Assembly (NCBI GenBank): GCA_029891385.1
Contig: CM057233.1
Location: 27,883,852-27,947,851 of the forward strand
Direction: 5' to 3'
Length of the DNA stretch: 64,000 nucleotides
Source of the DNA: Erythroxylum novogranatense
Taxonomy: Eukaryota > Streptophyta > Magnoliopsida > Malpighiales > Erythroxylaceae
A program made the translations under genes and the position numbers. This document shows positions 43,700 to 55,530 of the stretch, one piece after another. The notes below the pieces were generated by a model. The model saw nothing but the letters and a program-made list of their open reading frames with translations. It had not been told where the DNA came from and did no database searches. Position 1 is the first letter of the stretch. Every line of letters starts with the position of its first letter.

Positions 43700-46256
43700 T
43701 TATTTTCAATCTGCTTCACCAACTTTTTCACATCTTCTTAATCTTCTTCATATCGCTATCAAGCTTCCAACATGCTTCTTTAGAGTTGATGATTCATCTG
43801 CGATCGAGGGTACCGTCTTAACAACTTGCTTTTCAACGATAGCCACCGTTGTTGTATAAGCTTCCTTGTTAAAGACATTTGGTTCAATGATTTGCAGAAG
43901 AGGAGGAGGAACAAATACTGACTTGTTCATTGATATCAAGATCATAGGAATCTCTTATTCGTTGAAAAGTGCGCCCAAACCATGGCATAGCTTCTGAATT
44001 GAAGTGATCTCCACAGAGGTCGATTTAGCAGAATGTTCGTATTATAGTAAAACAACATTCGAGTTGCTAATCGTAATGTAACAATCTTGACCCATTCGAT
44101 ATTGCCTCCTGTGGATCATCTGCTATGGCCTTAGTTAGACTTGGTCCTGGATCTTGATACACGCAGATGGACTTACCACTCCTTTTCTCCTTACATGCTT
44201 CATCAATCAATTTTGCCTCTTCAATCGATCAAGCAGACATGTCATCCAATCTTGGCTCAGTTGAACTTTCGACTTTAGCTTCTCATAATTGAGTTCAACA
44301 AAATTTGGTGGTTGAAGATCGGTACCACCTTGATTATTGTACCGCTCAAGATAGGATAAGAAGTGATACGCTCTCAAATGGCTCTGGTGGATATGGTTCT
44401 CCCAACTCTCTTGATTGATCATAGAAATTTTGTAACCCCTATCCAATGATGAGAAATGCCATTATCATATTCTCTGATTTGAAGAATGATTTGACAAATC
44501 TCTTGGGTTTGTCTCGATGATGACCGACTTGGTCTTCTTCTCCTTTCTTACAACCAATCTATGTTCCCATCTTTCTCTTTGAGAAGTTAAATACTTGGAT
44601 GGAACATTAGTCATCACACTTACAACTTTTGAAGTAGCCTTCGCTCCAAAACATGTGTAGCAACTTGTTTATGGACAAGTGTGGACTGAAAAGTAGTAGG
44701 AACTATTTCTTCAAAATTGGATTATTAAGAATTTTGTGAGAATCCTTAATATTACCCTTATGACTTCCCATAATCGCTTGATGGCGACTTCCATATTAAC
44801 TTCAAGAAGATCAACAAAGACTAACAAAGACATGTAGCAGATTTTTGAAATGTCAACAACAGCTTCTTCTAGCCTTGTCTTCTTAGCCTTTTCCTCTGTT
44901 GTTGGATTTTCTTCTTTTCGCACTCATTTTCTTTAACCTTGGTGACCTCTTGGATTGAACTTTCTTCTTCTCGGGTTCTTCTACTTTCCTTTTCCTTCAT
45001 TTCCTTGAGATTGAGTTTCAAACTTTCTCGAGGATTGATTCTGATGATTTTGTAGCTTTTGATCTCGCGCTCATAATGCTTTGGTTTGCTTGAATCTCTG
45101 GAAGGATCGGCTTCTTTCGTCATACAGTTTCCTTTGTGGGTGACGTTCTTGCTTGCTTATGAATGTCACTCACCAAAGGTTCCCTTTCCGCTTTAAGTCA
45201 CTGATTCAAAAATCGAGCAGATCTTGACTTGACTCGAGAGTGTGATCTTCTCTCCTTCATAGAGGATTTCTTGGTTTAGGCTCCCCTCGGTTGTTACTTT
45301 CCTTGATTCTTGGTCCTTGTTTGTCCGAAAATCTCGCACCCATTTTGGCAATCGATGTAGAATCTATATAACTTCTTACAGATACCTTCCATGCGACTCC
45401 CAACCCAATCGATTCCGATTCTTTAAACATCCTTGTCAACAACATCCCATACGGAGAGTGTTTGTATCCTTTATTGATTTAACCATATATTGATAAATCA
45501 AAATGGTAAATCTATTGGTTGGTGATTCAGAGATGAAGGATACATTGTTCATCCAAAGTAGTGACTTGATGTCTTGAACCTATCCTAGGTAACACACGGT
45601 CACACACAAAGCAAACAAACAAAACCCTTGCGCTTTGGTACAAGCCAAGAGGCTCTTCTTTCGATTGGGTTGTTCGACCATAAAGTTGACGAGTAACTTC
45701 ATCTTCGCTCAACTTGACTTAGTCATCCATTTCACCATGTTAGTGGGTTGAACTCCACTACTCGGACATTCAAGGACTCTTTCCAAGAACTCCTTGGTTA
45801 CTATAACAGGAGTGTTTCTACATACGATACGATTGTATTATCCACGCTTTAGTATGTTTCGTAACTCATAAACTTCTTTGAGATAAACTTGCTCTCGTAT
45901 TTGAAAGAAGTTTCTCCATCCCGCCGCTATTATCTCCTATCTATATCCATTTGTTCCCTTCTTAGATCTTCAAAGTTTACCAATCTTCCCGCTTTGCTCT
46001 GGATCAACTCATAAAATGGGCTTGACATTCATCTTGTTGATTACGAGTGAATAGGAACTCGCTTGAAGAATTTTCAGAGAGATTTGGAGAGAACTAGCAA
46101 TTTCGAATTTGTTAGAGATCCCAAACGCCGCTTTAGGGATTTTATAGCAAATTCTAGAACGATTGTACTTCTCGATGATCGATAGCCTTTTTCCTCTAAA
46201 ATTTTCTTTGTGAAAGAAGTTTTAAGTCCGAAACCGTCAACGTCGTTTAACTCCAC
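43700..46256 (-). pseudogene. Third ORF (plant transposon protein type) of C2, broken
   Basis: A chain of frames between RNase H and the polypurine tract: KTSFTKKILEEKGYRSSRST (46074-46256), AAGWRNFFQIREQVYLKEVY (about 45895-45950), RVLPRIGSRHQVTTLDEQ (45527-45712), GYKHSPYGMLLTRMF followed by WKVSVRSYIDSTSIAKMG (45257-45470), a Lys/Glu-rich low-complexity stretch (44869-45123), and a C-terminal part with LLDRLKRQN (44207-44446). The AGW..FF..REQVY segment matches the C1 third ORF. About 2.5 kb of coding length is larger than a typical remnant. The role of this protein is unknown. Confidence 0.7.
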
Positions 46257-46269
46257 CGTTTCATTGTCT

Positions 46270-46572
46270 TTCCTTTTGAAAAATCAGATGATCAATCTAT
46301 TAACTCTGTCGTCTTTCTGTCTTTGTCTTTAAAAAAATCAGATGAATGATCCGTTAACTCCTCCGCTCTATCTGTTTCTTCTTTGCGAAAAACCGGATGA
46401 TTGGTCCGTTAACTCCTTCGCTCATCTGTTTCTTCTTTCGAAAAACCGGATGATTGGTCCGTTAACTCCTCCGCTCATCTGTTTCTTCTTTGCGAAAAAC
46501 CGATGATTGGTCCGTTAACTCCTCCGTCTATCTGTTTCTTCTTTGCGAAAAACGGATGATTGGTCCGTTAAC
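46270..46572 (-). repeat. 54-bp tandem repeat at the pol/third-ORF junction of C2
   Basis: About five copies of a unit near 54 bp, with GTTAACGGACCAATCATCCG and TTTCGCAAAGAAGAAACAG blocks on the minus strand. C1 has a single copy of the corresponding sequence (about 415-455). The first repeat holds the likely pol stop. Confidence 0.85.
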
Positions 46573-47080
46573 ATCACCATATTGAGGTTGCGCTCGATTT
46601 CTTTAAAGCGATCTTCACTTAGTGGTTTTGTGAAGATATCGCCCACTGAAATTTCGTTTCCACGAATTGTAGGTCGACAACTTTCTTCCAACGTAATCTC
46701 TCAAGAAATGATGTCTAACTTCAATGTGCTTCACCCTTGAATGTTGAATTGGATTCTTTGACAAGTCGATGGCACCGGTGTTGTCGCAAAGATATTGGAA
46801 TCTCTTCCTCTTGTATTGAGTAGTCCTCCAATTGATACTTGATCCACAAGAATTGTGAACAACAACTTGCGGCGGATATATATTCAACCTGCGGTTGATA
46901 ATGCAATCGAGCTTTGTCTCTTGCTTGACTATGACACCGTGTTTGGTCCAAGGTAGTGACAACCACCACTCGTGCTCTTCCTTTCAATCCTATCACGGCA
47001 TAGTCCGCGATCGCAATATCCATTCAAACTGAAATCTTTACCTTTCTCATACATTAAGCAAAGATCGGTAGTACTGCGAG
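46573..47080 (-). pseudogene. RNase H of C2
   Basis: Frames 46721-47023 and 46615-46962 together give MDIAIADYA, SAASCCSQFLWIKYQLEDY, CDNTGAIDLSKNPIQHSRVK, HIEVRHHFLRDYV, then SGRYLHKTTK, which is ADIFTKPL read in a shifted frame. Motif order matches C1. Confidence 0.88.
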
Positions 47081-47089
47081 ATATCTCAA

Positions 47090-48200
47090 AATTCATTTTA
47101 CAGCTATGTAATGAGATTCTCTAGGATCGGCCTGAAACCTTGCACACAAGCATACACTGAATAGAATGTCAGGCCTACTTGCTATAAGATAAAGCAAAGA
47201 ACCAATCATCCCTCTAAATAGGGTTTGATCCACCTTCTTACCACTTTCGTCTTTCGACAACAAGTTTGAAGGATGCATCGGTGTAGACATACTTTTAACA
47301 CTGCACATATCAAATTTAGACAACAATTCTTTGACATATTTTTGTTGATGGATAAAAATCTTATCCTTAGTTTGCTTTACTTGCAATCCAAGAAAGAATT
47401 TTAACTCACCCATCATGCTCATCTCAAATTCATTTTTCATCATATTTTCAAAGCTTATGCATAACTTTTTGAGGTGGCACCAAAATAATATCATCAACAT
47501 AGATTTGCACAATAATAAAATCATTATACAAGTTCTTCCTAAAAGAGTTTTGTCAACTTTACCTCTAGTAAATCCATTTTCAATAAGAAATGAGCTCAGA
47601 TGATCATACCATGCTCTAGAGCCTGTTTGATCCATATAAGGCTTTATGAAGTCTGAGACATGATCTGGATACTTTATATCCTCAAATCCAGGAGGTTGCT
47701 TGACATAGACTTCTTCATCTATAAAGCCATTCGAAATGCACTTTTACATCCATCTGAAAAGCTTTATGTCATGGTAAGCAAGATATGCAAGCAAGATCCT
47801 TATTGCTTCAAGTCTTGCTCTTGGAGCATATGTCTCATTATAGTCTATTCCTTCCTGCGATTATAGCCTTGTGCTACTAATCTTGCCTTGTTGTGACTTA
47901 CTTTTCCTGATTCGTCTAGCTTATTCTTGAATATCCATCTAGTACCAATAATGGATTTCTTTTGATTTAGGAACTAAAGACCGGACTTTATTCCTCTTGA
48001 ATTGATTCAACTCCTCTTGCATAGCTAATATCCATGCTTCATCTTTTAGAGCTTCATCAATCTTTTTAGGTTCTACTTGGATATAAATGCCACGTTGGCT
48101 TCTCTTCCGAACTTGGACCTTGTTCTTACACCTTCCGAGGTTTCTCCGATAATTGACTCTTTAGGATGAGAGCTTTTGTATCTCCAATCTTTCTTTAACT
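47090..48200 (-). pseudogene. Reverse transcriptase of C2
   Basis: C-terminal part (47093-47635) has SRAWYDHLSSFL, MMGELKFFLGLQVKQ, IGSLLYLIASRPDILFSVC. YVDDII lies in a neighbouring frame near 47490. Upstream pieces include SIIGTRWIFKNKLDESG and ARLVAQ. The FQMDVKSAF motif near 47745 is followed by a frame break exactly where C1 has a CTG codon for SAFLNG (C2 shows TTTCGAATGG). Confidence 0.88.
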
Positions 48201-48219
48201 CAAAATTTTATAGATATCA

Positions 48220-49570
48220 TCTTTTCATCATGAAGTGTTCTCGATGAAGATACTTCCTTACAACTGCGTGGCACAGAATAAAGATCATCTTCCGATTTCT
48301 CTTCCTTATTGGGTTGAGAGCTATCATCGAACTTAACGTGAATAGTTTCTTCAACAGTCTTTGAGGTGAGGTTGAAGACTTTAAATGCCTTTGAAGTGAG
48401 AGAATAGCCTAGAAAAATTCTGAAAGTGTCTTCGCATCAAATTTGTCCGAGCTTCCTTTGTGTTCGAGAAAAGTGCACTTGCGCCAAAAGGATGGAAATA
48501 AGAAATGTTTGGTCTCCTTCCATTCCACAACTCATAGGAGTTTTCTTCAAAGATTGGTCACAAGAAGACTCTATTCAGAATGTAGCATCTTTGTATTGAT
48601 GACTTCCGCTTGAAGTATTTAGGAAGATTCATCTCACAAACATTGTTCTTGCCATCTCTTGAATCGCCCTATTCTTCCTCTCAACAACTCCATTCTCATT
48701 GTGGAGTCCTTGGGGCGTAGAAGTTATGAAAATTCCTTTTCTTCGCAGAATACTCTGAACTTCTCATTTTCAAATTCTCTTCCATGATCACTCCTTATGC
48801 TTGCTATAGACATTCCTCTTTCATTTTGTAATCTAATGGAAAGGTTTCTAAAACACTTGAAAGACTCATCTTTATGTGATAGAAAAAGTATCCAACAAAA
48901 CCTTGTAAAATCATCAACAATCACAAGTCCATACTTCTTTCCACCAAGACTTATTGTTCTTGTTGGACCAAATAAGTCCATATGTAACAACTCAAGTGGA
49001 CTAGAAGAAGTTATGAAATGTTTTGAAGAGAAAGAGGTTTTAACTTGTTTCCCTTTCTGACAACTTTCACAAAAGAAATCTTTGTCAAAACGAATTTGTG
49101 GCAAACCTTTTACCAAATCATGTTTCAAAAGTTTTGAAATATGTTTAAAACCGACATGACCTAGTTTTTATGCCGATCGATCTTTCATCTTCATGAGATA
49201 AAAACATGAAATATTTTGAGACCGAAAAACGCCTAAATCAATTTTATAAAGATTGTTTCGTCTTTTGGCTGAAAAGAAGATGGAACCATCTTTGTTTTCG
49301 ACTTCACAAAATTTTGATTAAAAGAAACTTCAAAACCGTAATCACACAATTGACTAATACTTATCAAGTTATGCTTTAAACCATCAACTAGTAGTACGTT
49401 ATTAATGCATGCATGAGAATTCTTACCAATCTTACCAAACCCGATTATCTTTCCTTGTTGGTTGTCTCCAAAAGTTCTTGATCCTCCTTTCTTGATCAAG
49501 ATCTAGGAACATAGACTTGTTTCCCATCATGTGACGCGAGCATCCACCGTCCATATACCAATGGTGCTTC
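48220..49570 (-). pseudogene. Protease and integrase of C2
   Basis: The protease site reads WYMDGGCSRHMMG with the catalytic Asp kept. Integrase shows FFCESCQKGKQ (zinc-binding), LHMDLFGPT, IRSDHGREF, and NGVVERKNRAIQEMA in a shifted frame, so all three acidic residues can be found. The tail YELWNGRRPNISYFHPFG follows near 48500. At least five frameshifts. Confidence 0.88.
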
Positions 49571-49679
49571 TTTGGTTCTTCCAACGAAGGATTTCGTGGG
49601 AGATATTATTTTATTTTAGGTACCCAGATTCTCTTGGGTCCTTTAGGTTAGTCTGATGTAATGAATGATAATGATGTGT

Positions 49680-50220
49680 AGAATGATAATGTTGATGACC
49701 TTTCCGAAAATCGATTGATATCTTTTCTTATTTTTTGAGCAACCGATTTTACTACGTAATGTGGGGCTTATTTTAGTAAACCCTAATCCAGCTTTTATCC
49801 CCTGATGTCTCAGATTCTCCTATCATTTCATTCATCTTTTTGTACTATCTCGTAAATTTAGCTAGATCAATTGAGAGATTATTAATTCTCGATTTCAATT
49901 GATTAATCTCTTCAGATCTATCTACAACTTTGTTGTTATTCAATTCCTCAACTTGCTTTCTCAAACTTATATTCTCACTCTCTATCTCACGAGTATGTTT
50001 GAGGTTTTCTACATATTTCTTCTTCAACGACTTGTCTTGCTTCGTAATAGCATGAGAATCCTCTAACAATTACGAATATGCATCTTGTATATCATTATAG
50101 TGGAAGTTACCTCCTCATCACTTTCTTCTTCAACTACCGGACATATGTTAGCATGTTCGACGCCTTGTGAACTTGTATCCGATTACGATGAATCCAGATC
50201 TTCCCATGTTGCCATCATGC
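49680..50220 (-). pseudogene. gag C-terminal/linker region of C2
   Basis: MATWEDLDSS and EHANICPVVEEESDEE near 50110-50215, then KKKYVENLKHTREIESENIS (49845-50069), a coiled-coil-like segment, as in C1. Confidence 0.75.
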
Positions 50221-51223
50221 TTTTCTTGTTATCTCTACTCCTTCCGGGTTGTCTTTTCAACATTGGACACTCGGACTTGTAATGTCCGACTTCTTGCATT
50301 CATAACAGTAATGGATGCTTTATCGACTTTTCATCGTCTTTGCCATTGTTCCTTCTAAATGTTGAATTTCCTTTGGACTTCTTTTCCACATTCTTCTTAT
50401 CTTTCTTGAAATGAAAGATAGCTCATAAATCTTCATCACTTGATTCAGATTTCGACTTCTTTGGAATCATCATCCTCGCTTCTTCAATCTTTAACGCCTT
50501 TGATGTATTCCTTTTGTTTTCTTCTTCGGATTTTGTGATTCTTTTGACTTGCTTTGCGCTATGGACTTCTCCTTTTGGGCTTATCTTCGCATCAAGCTCT
50601 ACGTGTATCTTCAACGATCCAAGCAATTCATCAAGCTTCAAGACGCTTAGGTCTTTGGCTTCAGACAAGTTAGATTACTTTGGGTCTCCATCTTTTCGGG
50701 CAGACTCCTCAAAATCTTTCGAACATGGTCTTGGTGTTATACGTTCTTCCAAGAGCTTTTAGCCTATTAACAATTGTTTGGAATCTTCCAAACATTTGAT
50801 CAATGGTCTCTTCTTCTTTCATCTTGAATAACTCGCACTGATGCACCAAAATACTTATCTTGGACTCCTTCATTTGATTTGTTCCTTCATGTGCAATTGA
50901 TAATGTATCCCACATTTCTTTGGCAATATCGCATCCATGCACTTTGTCATACTCGCTTCGCTTCAATGCACAACTCAAGAAAAATTTCGCTTTGGAGTTT
51001 AGTTGAAATATTGCTTTCTTTCATTGTCCATCTTTCTCGTGGAATTGGATTTTATCATCATCTTGGTGTGTAAGGTCCATTCTCGATGATGTCCCAAAGG
51101 TCAATGTGAGTAGACTCGATAAACAATCTCATCCGATCCTTCCAATAGTGGTAGTCTTCACCATTGAATCTTTGGAGGTCCGTGACCGAGGCTCTTACGC
51201 AATATCGTGTGTGATTCCACCAT
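50160..51223 (-). pseudogene. gag of C2 with CCHC knuckle
   Basis: ATG at 51221-51223, 44 bp from the primer-binding site. Readable parts include RFNGEDYHYWKDRMRLFIES, LWDIIENGPYTP, SCALKRSEYDKVHGCD, MWDTLSIAHEGTNQMKE, DQMFGRFQTIVNRLKALG and LSVLKLDELLGSLK. The zinc knuckle near 50265-50310 reads CYECKKS then, one frame over, GHYKSECP. The break is TCGGACAT, where TCTGGACAT would keep frame. Confidence 0.88.
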
Positions 51224-51266
51224 TTTCTTTAGTTCACACTTTATTAGAGTGATTCTTGAACACCTT

Positions 51267-51277
51267 GCTCGATACCA
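51267..51277 (-). other. Primer-binding site of C2, altered
   Basis: Minus strand reads TGGTATCGAGC; the canonical Met-tRNA site is TGGTATCAGAGC. The difference is CAG to CG. Confidence 0.85.
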
Positions 51278-51279
51278 AT

Positions 51280-52318
51280 TGAAGTAAATCACACGTTAAT
51301 ATATTGAGTAATAATATGACCAAGATACAAGAAGGGGGGTTGAATTGTGATAAACTTTTCTTTAATCCCTTCAATAACAATTGCTTGTTCTTCGGAAAAC
51401 TTATCGTAAATCAATTCTTAACTAGTTTGAAAACTTTGTTAATAATGAAAACTACGATTTAAGAAAAGTAAGAGTTAGAGAGAAAACAGCAATTTTATCT
51501 GGTTCACCCCAAACCGTAGGCTACGCCCGATCCTCGATATTCTTTCGAGATTTTCACTATCTCCAAAGCGATTACAAGTATTCTTTAGATCGAGCCTCTT
51601 CAGTCTCTTAACGCAAGTATTATTTTACTCTTAGCCTCTTCAGTTATCTCGTAGCACTTTTCAAAATGAAAAGCGATAAAGAGCTTTTACAAAAGAGTTG
51701 CTCTTCACAATATACACTCGAAAATAGTTCGCAATTTTTCTCGTGATAGGCAGATATTGAATACGCAGAGTTTCATTCACTTTTTCCAAAAGTTATTTCT
51801 TCTTCAATCTCGACTCTTATTTATAGTGAACTTCAATTGTTCTTGACTATCGCTTGAATCTTTAAAAAGCGGTTATTCAGTTTAACCAGAACCGTCTTAA
51901 ACTGATGTTTCTTTCTTCCGTCTTATTTTCGTATAAATCGCTTTTGTTTTCGTAAAGCTTAAAATGCCTTTTGTATCGCCCGCTTTTCTTCCGTCTGCTT
52001 TTCTTCCGCCTTTTGTTTAAATCTGTTTTTCTTTCGCCTTTTCTTAAATCGCTTTCCGCCTCTGTTTTTCTTTCGCCTGCTTTTCTTCGCTTTACGCTTT
52101 TGTATAAATCGCTTTTCTTCCGTCATTTTTCTTTAAATGCCTTTTGTATTATCTCGCTTTTCTTCGCCTCGCTTTTCTTAATCGCTTTTGTATCGCCCGC
52201 TTTTCTTTAAATGCCTTTTCTTAAATGCGCTTTTTGTTTAAATACATTTTTCTTTCGTCTATTTCTCTTTGTTTATTATCAAAATTATTTAATACGTGAA
52301 GTCTGGTTTGACTTAACA
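51280..52318 (-). repeat. 5' LTR of C2 (1039 bp)
   Basis: Near-copy of 42481-43523 with the same ends; differences cluster at CTG/CAG words. Confidence 0.95.
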
Positions 52319-52323
52319 TTGTC

Positions 52324-52801
52324 TTTATATTTTGACTTGAGTGAGCACATCGATGATGGTTCACTCACTAAGCTCGCAAACTCATCAAAATTGCAACGTT
52401 GATTTTTAGGTTCAAGGGAGATCTAACTTCTAAAGCAATCTAATAGAATTCTAGTATGGTTATTTCAGGGACAAGAATGGCTCAAAGGTTTGGTCAACTG
52501 ATACTTGCAAAGTCTAAATAGATGTCTTTTGTATTAGCATTCCATGTTATGACACACATTGTCTTTAATGTGTAATTTTTGTATTATATGAAGTATTGGG
52601 ATTGAGTTCAAAACTGTTGTGTATGGTCTACTTAAATTTGGAATGTTAATGACATATATGACTTATTATGATTGTGAAATAAATAAGTATTGGGATTGCT
52701 TAAGTTATATTGATGCCTCAGACTGTATTAATCTGATTGTTATATTCTCGACTATCCGTGGATATGATCATGCATATGTGCTATGAGAGTGGTATGTTAC
52801 A
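52324..52801 (+). repeat. 3' LTR of F, end part
   Basis: Continues LTR F after C2 (duplicated TTGTC at 52319). Contains the inverted repeat TGAGTGAGCACATCGATGAT-type hairpin (52340-52368) and acceptor ATTTTTAG ending 52409. Ends GGTATGTTACA at 52801. Confidence 0.75.
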
Positions 52802-53590
52802 GTGTACAATGACTATCTAAGTTTTTGTAAATGTGTGAAGATTGAAGAATTTGAGTTTTAGTTGTGTAAGTTTCTATAAATGTGTGAAGATTGAAGATTT
52901 AATTTCTAGTCGCATGGAGTTACACGGCTGTGTATATCTTATAAATGTGTGAAGAATTTGAGTTCTGGTCATGTGGAGTTACATGCCCATGTATCTTGAT
53001 ATACATAGCCATGTGTGTTGCCCTTGTAAGTCTCTTGCTTGTATGAAATCATGAATTAAGGTGTTTTTGAATATACACAGTCTCCTATAAGCCCATGTAT
53101 ATACTAGAAACCATAAATTTTACTATAAAAGGATGTGAATAGAGGAAAATAAGAGGAAGTTGAATTATTAAGCAATATTAGGTCGTAAGCAATATTTAGA
53201 GGCTATGAATTTGATTAAGGGACAAGGAAAACATGAAGAATATATCAAGAGATTCATTAGATAACAACAACAAATCCATATTTGCAAGAATGTTCAATAG
53301 AAGAGAAAAGAAGAATTACAATTATGATCTCTTTATTTTGCATTAGTTTTTTTGCACGTTTATCTTTGTTTTCTTTTCTTAATTTGTAACTAAACGTGTT
53401 TAGTGTCTAAGTGTGATGAACCCTAGTTGTGATAACAATATGCTTTAATCTCTTATTCAATGCAATTATATTGATTGATTTACTGCGATTCAATTATGTG
53501 CTTTATTCTTATTCTAATATATTCGAAATATTAGTGAATGATTTGATTTAATATGATTAAGATTGAGAAACCCTCTTGTATAAGTAGACG
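52802..53590 (+). repeat. First G LTR, remainder
   Basis: Continues the LTR begun at 7248. Matches 55735-56350: TAGGTCGTAAGCAA, TTCATTAGATAACAACA and TTAATCTCTTATTCAATGCA blocks appear in the same order. It stops about 290 bp before the second copy does, so its end, primer site and the upstream internal region are deleted. Confidence 0.82.
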
Positions 53591-53776
53591 GGAGAAGCAG
53601 TACCGATGGAGGATAGTACGAGAGCACCTAGGGTGAGAATACCACATTTGGACAAGCTGAAGATAACTAAAAAAGAGAGATGGATGACACAGCTTTTGGG
53701 TTCTCGAAAGACTCTTTGACTATGGCAAGTGAAGCTTGTAGAGTAGGTAACAGAACTCGAGACCTCTATTAAGTAG

Positions 53777-53935
53777 ATAGGTAAGCTGGAGACCATAGTT
53801 GGATGGATGGGAGAGCTATTATTGTTAATGGCAAGCTATCAAGGCATCGATTTTCAGCCTCTATCATCTGCTAAGGCTACCTCATTAGCAGCTCCTTCTC
53901 CTTCTGAATATCATCAACCTGAGGACTTTCCATAG
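53777..53935 (+). pseudogene. C-terminal remnant of G-element ORF (plant transposon protein type)
   Basis: Open from just after a stop at 53774: IGKLETIVGWMGELLLL, MASYQGIDFQPLSS, then a Pro/Ser/Ala-rich end and TAG at 53933. The MASYQGIDF-type ending followed by low complexity is usual for single-ORF, non-autonomous plant retrotransposons. The upstream part is deleted. Confidence 0.6.
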
Positions 53936-55515
53936 TCAGACAGGCTTGAGTCACATAACAATTGAGGGAAATGCTTAACTTTTTATCATTTCTTTTTATC
54001 TTTAATTGTATATTTTTCTTATTTTCTTTCTTTTTTTAAACATTATTGTTAATGTTATTTCATATTTCTTAGTTTTTTGTTATGCTTATTTTCTTTTTTT
54101 ATCCTTTTTTCTTTATCTTTTGCAAGGAAATTAATATCTTATGTTGGCTGGATAGTCCCAAACTCACGAAGATCACTCTAAAAATCTAATTACTTAGGGA
54201 AGTACCAAACTCCACTTTCTAACCTTTTTTATTTTTTATGTTTATATTATGTACATTAGGGACAATGTACAATTTAAAGTGTAACAAAGAGGTTAATAAT
54301 TTTCTTAAGTTTATTATAATCTTTGTTATTAAATTTTATTAATGATATTCTAAATTAGTTGAAATCATCCATAAATTTATTTCGTTATTGATTATTGATT
54401 TGAATTAGTATACAAAAGGATAATAGTTATAATAAACCTTACTTTTATAAGTCATATTGTTAGTAATCACTGAAATAATCAATTTGAATGAAAATTGCAT
54501 ATTATTTACATACATAAGGCCATCTCTTTTGTGAGCTTTTGAGCTAAGAGCAAATTTTCAAAATTTTAAAGATCTTTTATTCTTTCATGTGTGTTTTTAT
54601 GCATAGTTGAACAATTCTAGAACTTGCTTTTATTATGCATATTGAGACTGTAATTTGTTAAATTAAAAAGCATTGAAGTAATAAAGACATTTAGATTTAA
54701 CAATTGTTTAAGCCTATTTCTTGGAAAATTACCATACCTTATTTTATCCCTTGGAAGTAACCAATTGTGGGCCTTAGCTTTTTACATTTATTATAAACCA
54801 ATTGTTAACCTTTATCCTATCTTTTCTTGAAACCCTTTTATTGTTTTGAACCCTAAAAGTTATTTACATTACTTGATTGTTTGAAACTTGAAAATTTGAA
54901 AGCTTCAATATTTCTTTAATTTTGGTACATGATGAATGCTCTAAAATATCGATTAAAATTTTTTGTGTGAATAAAAAAAGAAAAAAAGTATAGTACCAAT
55001 GGATTTATAATGAAAGAACCTGTGTATACTGTGAACAAGTTTCTTTTAATGTTTCCTTTGTAAATTTCCTTCAATTTTATCACATTTTTTAATTAACCTA
55101 ATCATACTTTACCTAAGCCCTATTACAACTTTATAAAGACTTTTTGATTTTATTTCTAGTTTGCTTATAATTGACGGAGATGTGATAATATTGTAAGCTT
55201 ATGGTTAAGAGTTTTTCTATGCATCGATTGGAGAGTTCTCATACTTTTCATCTTAAACACTTAAGTGCATTAAGTGAAACCTTGGTGAGGGTGTAAATAT
55301 TTATGCTTTTTATTTTGAAAAGATTATTGATTTGATTATTATTAATATTGACTTATGAAGTTAGTTTTAGGATAACCTTATTCTACTTGTATGTTAATTT
55401 GATTAATATGACATAATGATTTAGAGTATGGATAGACAAGTTAGGAATAGTAAAGGATGGACGTAATAAAGTTGATAATTTAGATTATGATTTGCTTGAG
55501 GACAAGCAAAAGCTT
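53936..55515 (+). other. Non-coding 3' tail of G element
   Basis: AT-rich DNA with the ACATTAGGGACAATGT block (54252-54267) and an A-rich GAATAAAAAAAGAAAAAAAG run (54970-54989), features seen between ORF and 3' LTR in Athila/Tat-like elements. No coding seen. Confidence 0.55.
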
Positions 55516-55530
55516 AAGTGTGGGGATGTT
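55513..55530 (+). other. Polypurine-tract region of G element
   Basis: CTTAAGTGTGGGGATGTT directly before the LTR start, the usual motif at this place in Athila/Tat-like elements. Confidence 0.65.

Larger units (their letters stand above)
42481..52318 (-). mobile_element. Complete-length copia element C2 (SIRE/Maximus-like, 9838 bp)
   Basis: Two LTRs (42481-43523 and 51280-52318), perfect TTGTC duplication, polypurine tract, third ORF, pol, gag and primer-binding site in order on the minus strand. The LTRs are very alike, so the insertion is recent, yet the coding part is broken many times. Many breaks coincide with CTG or CAG positions of the related C1 copy. Confidence 0.95.
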
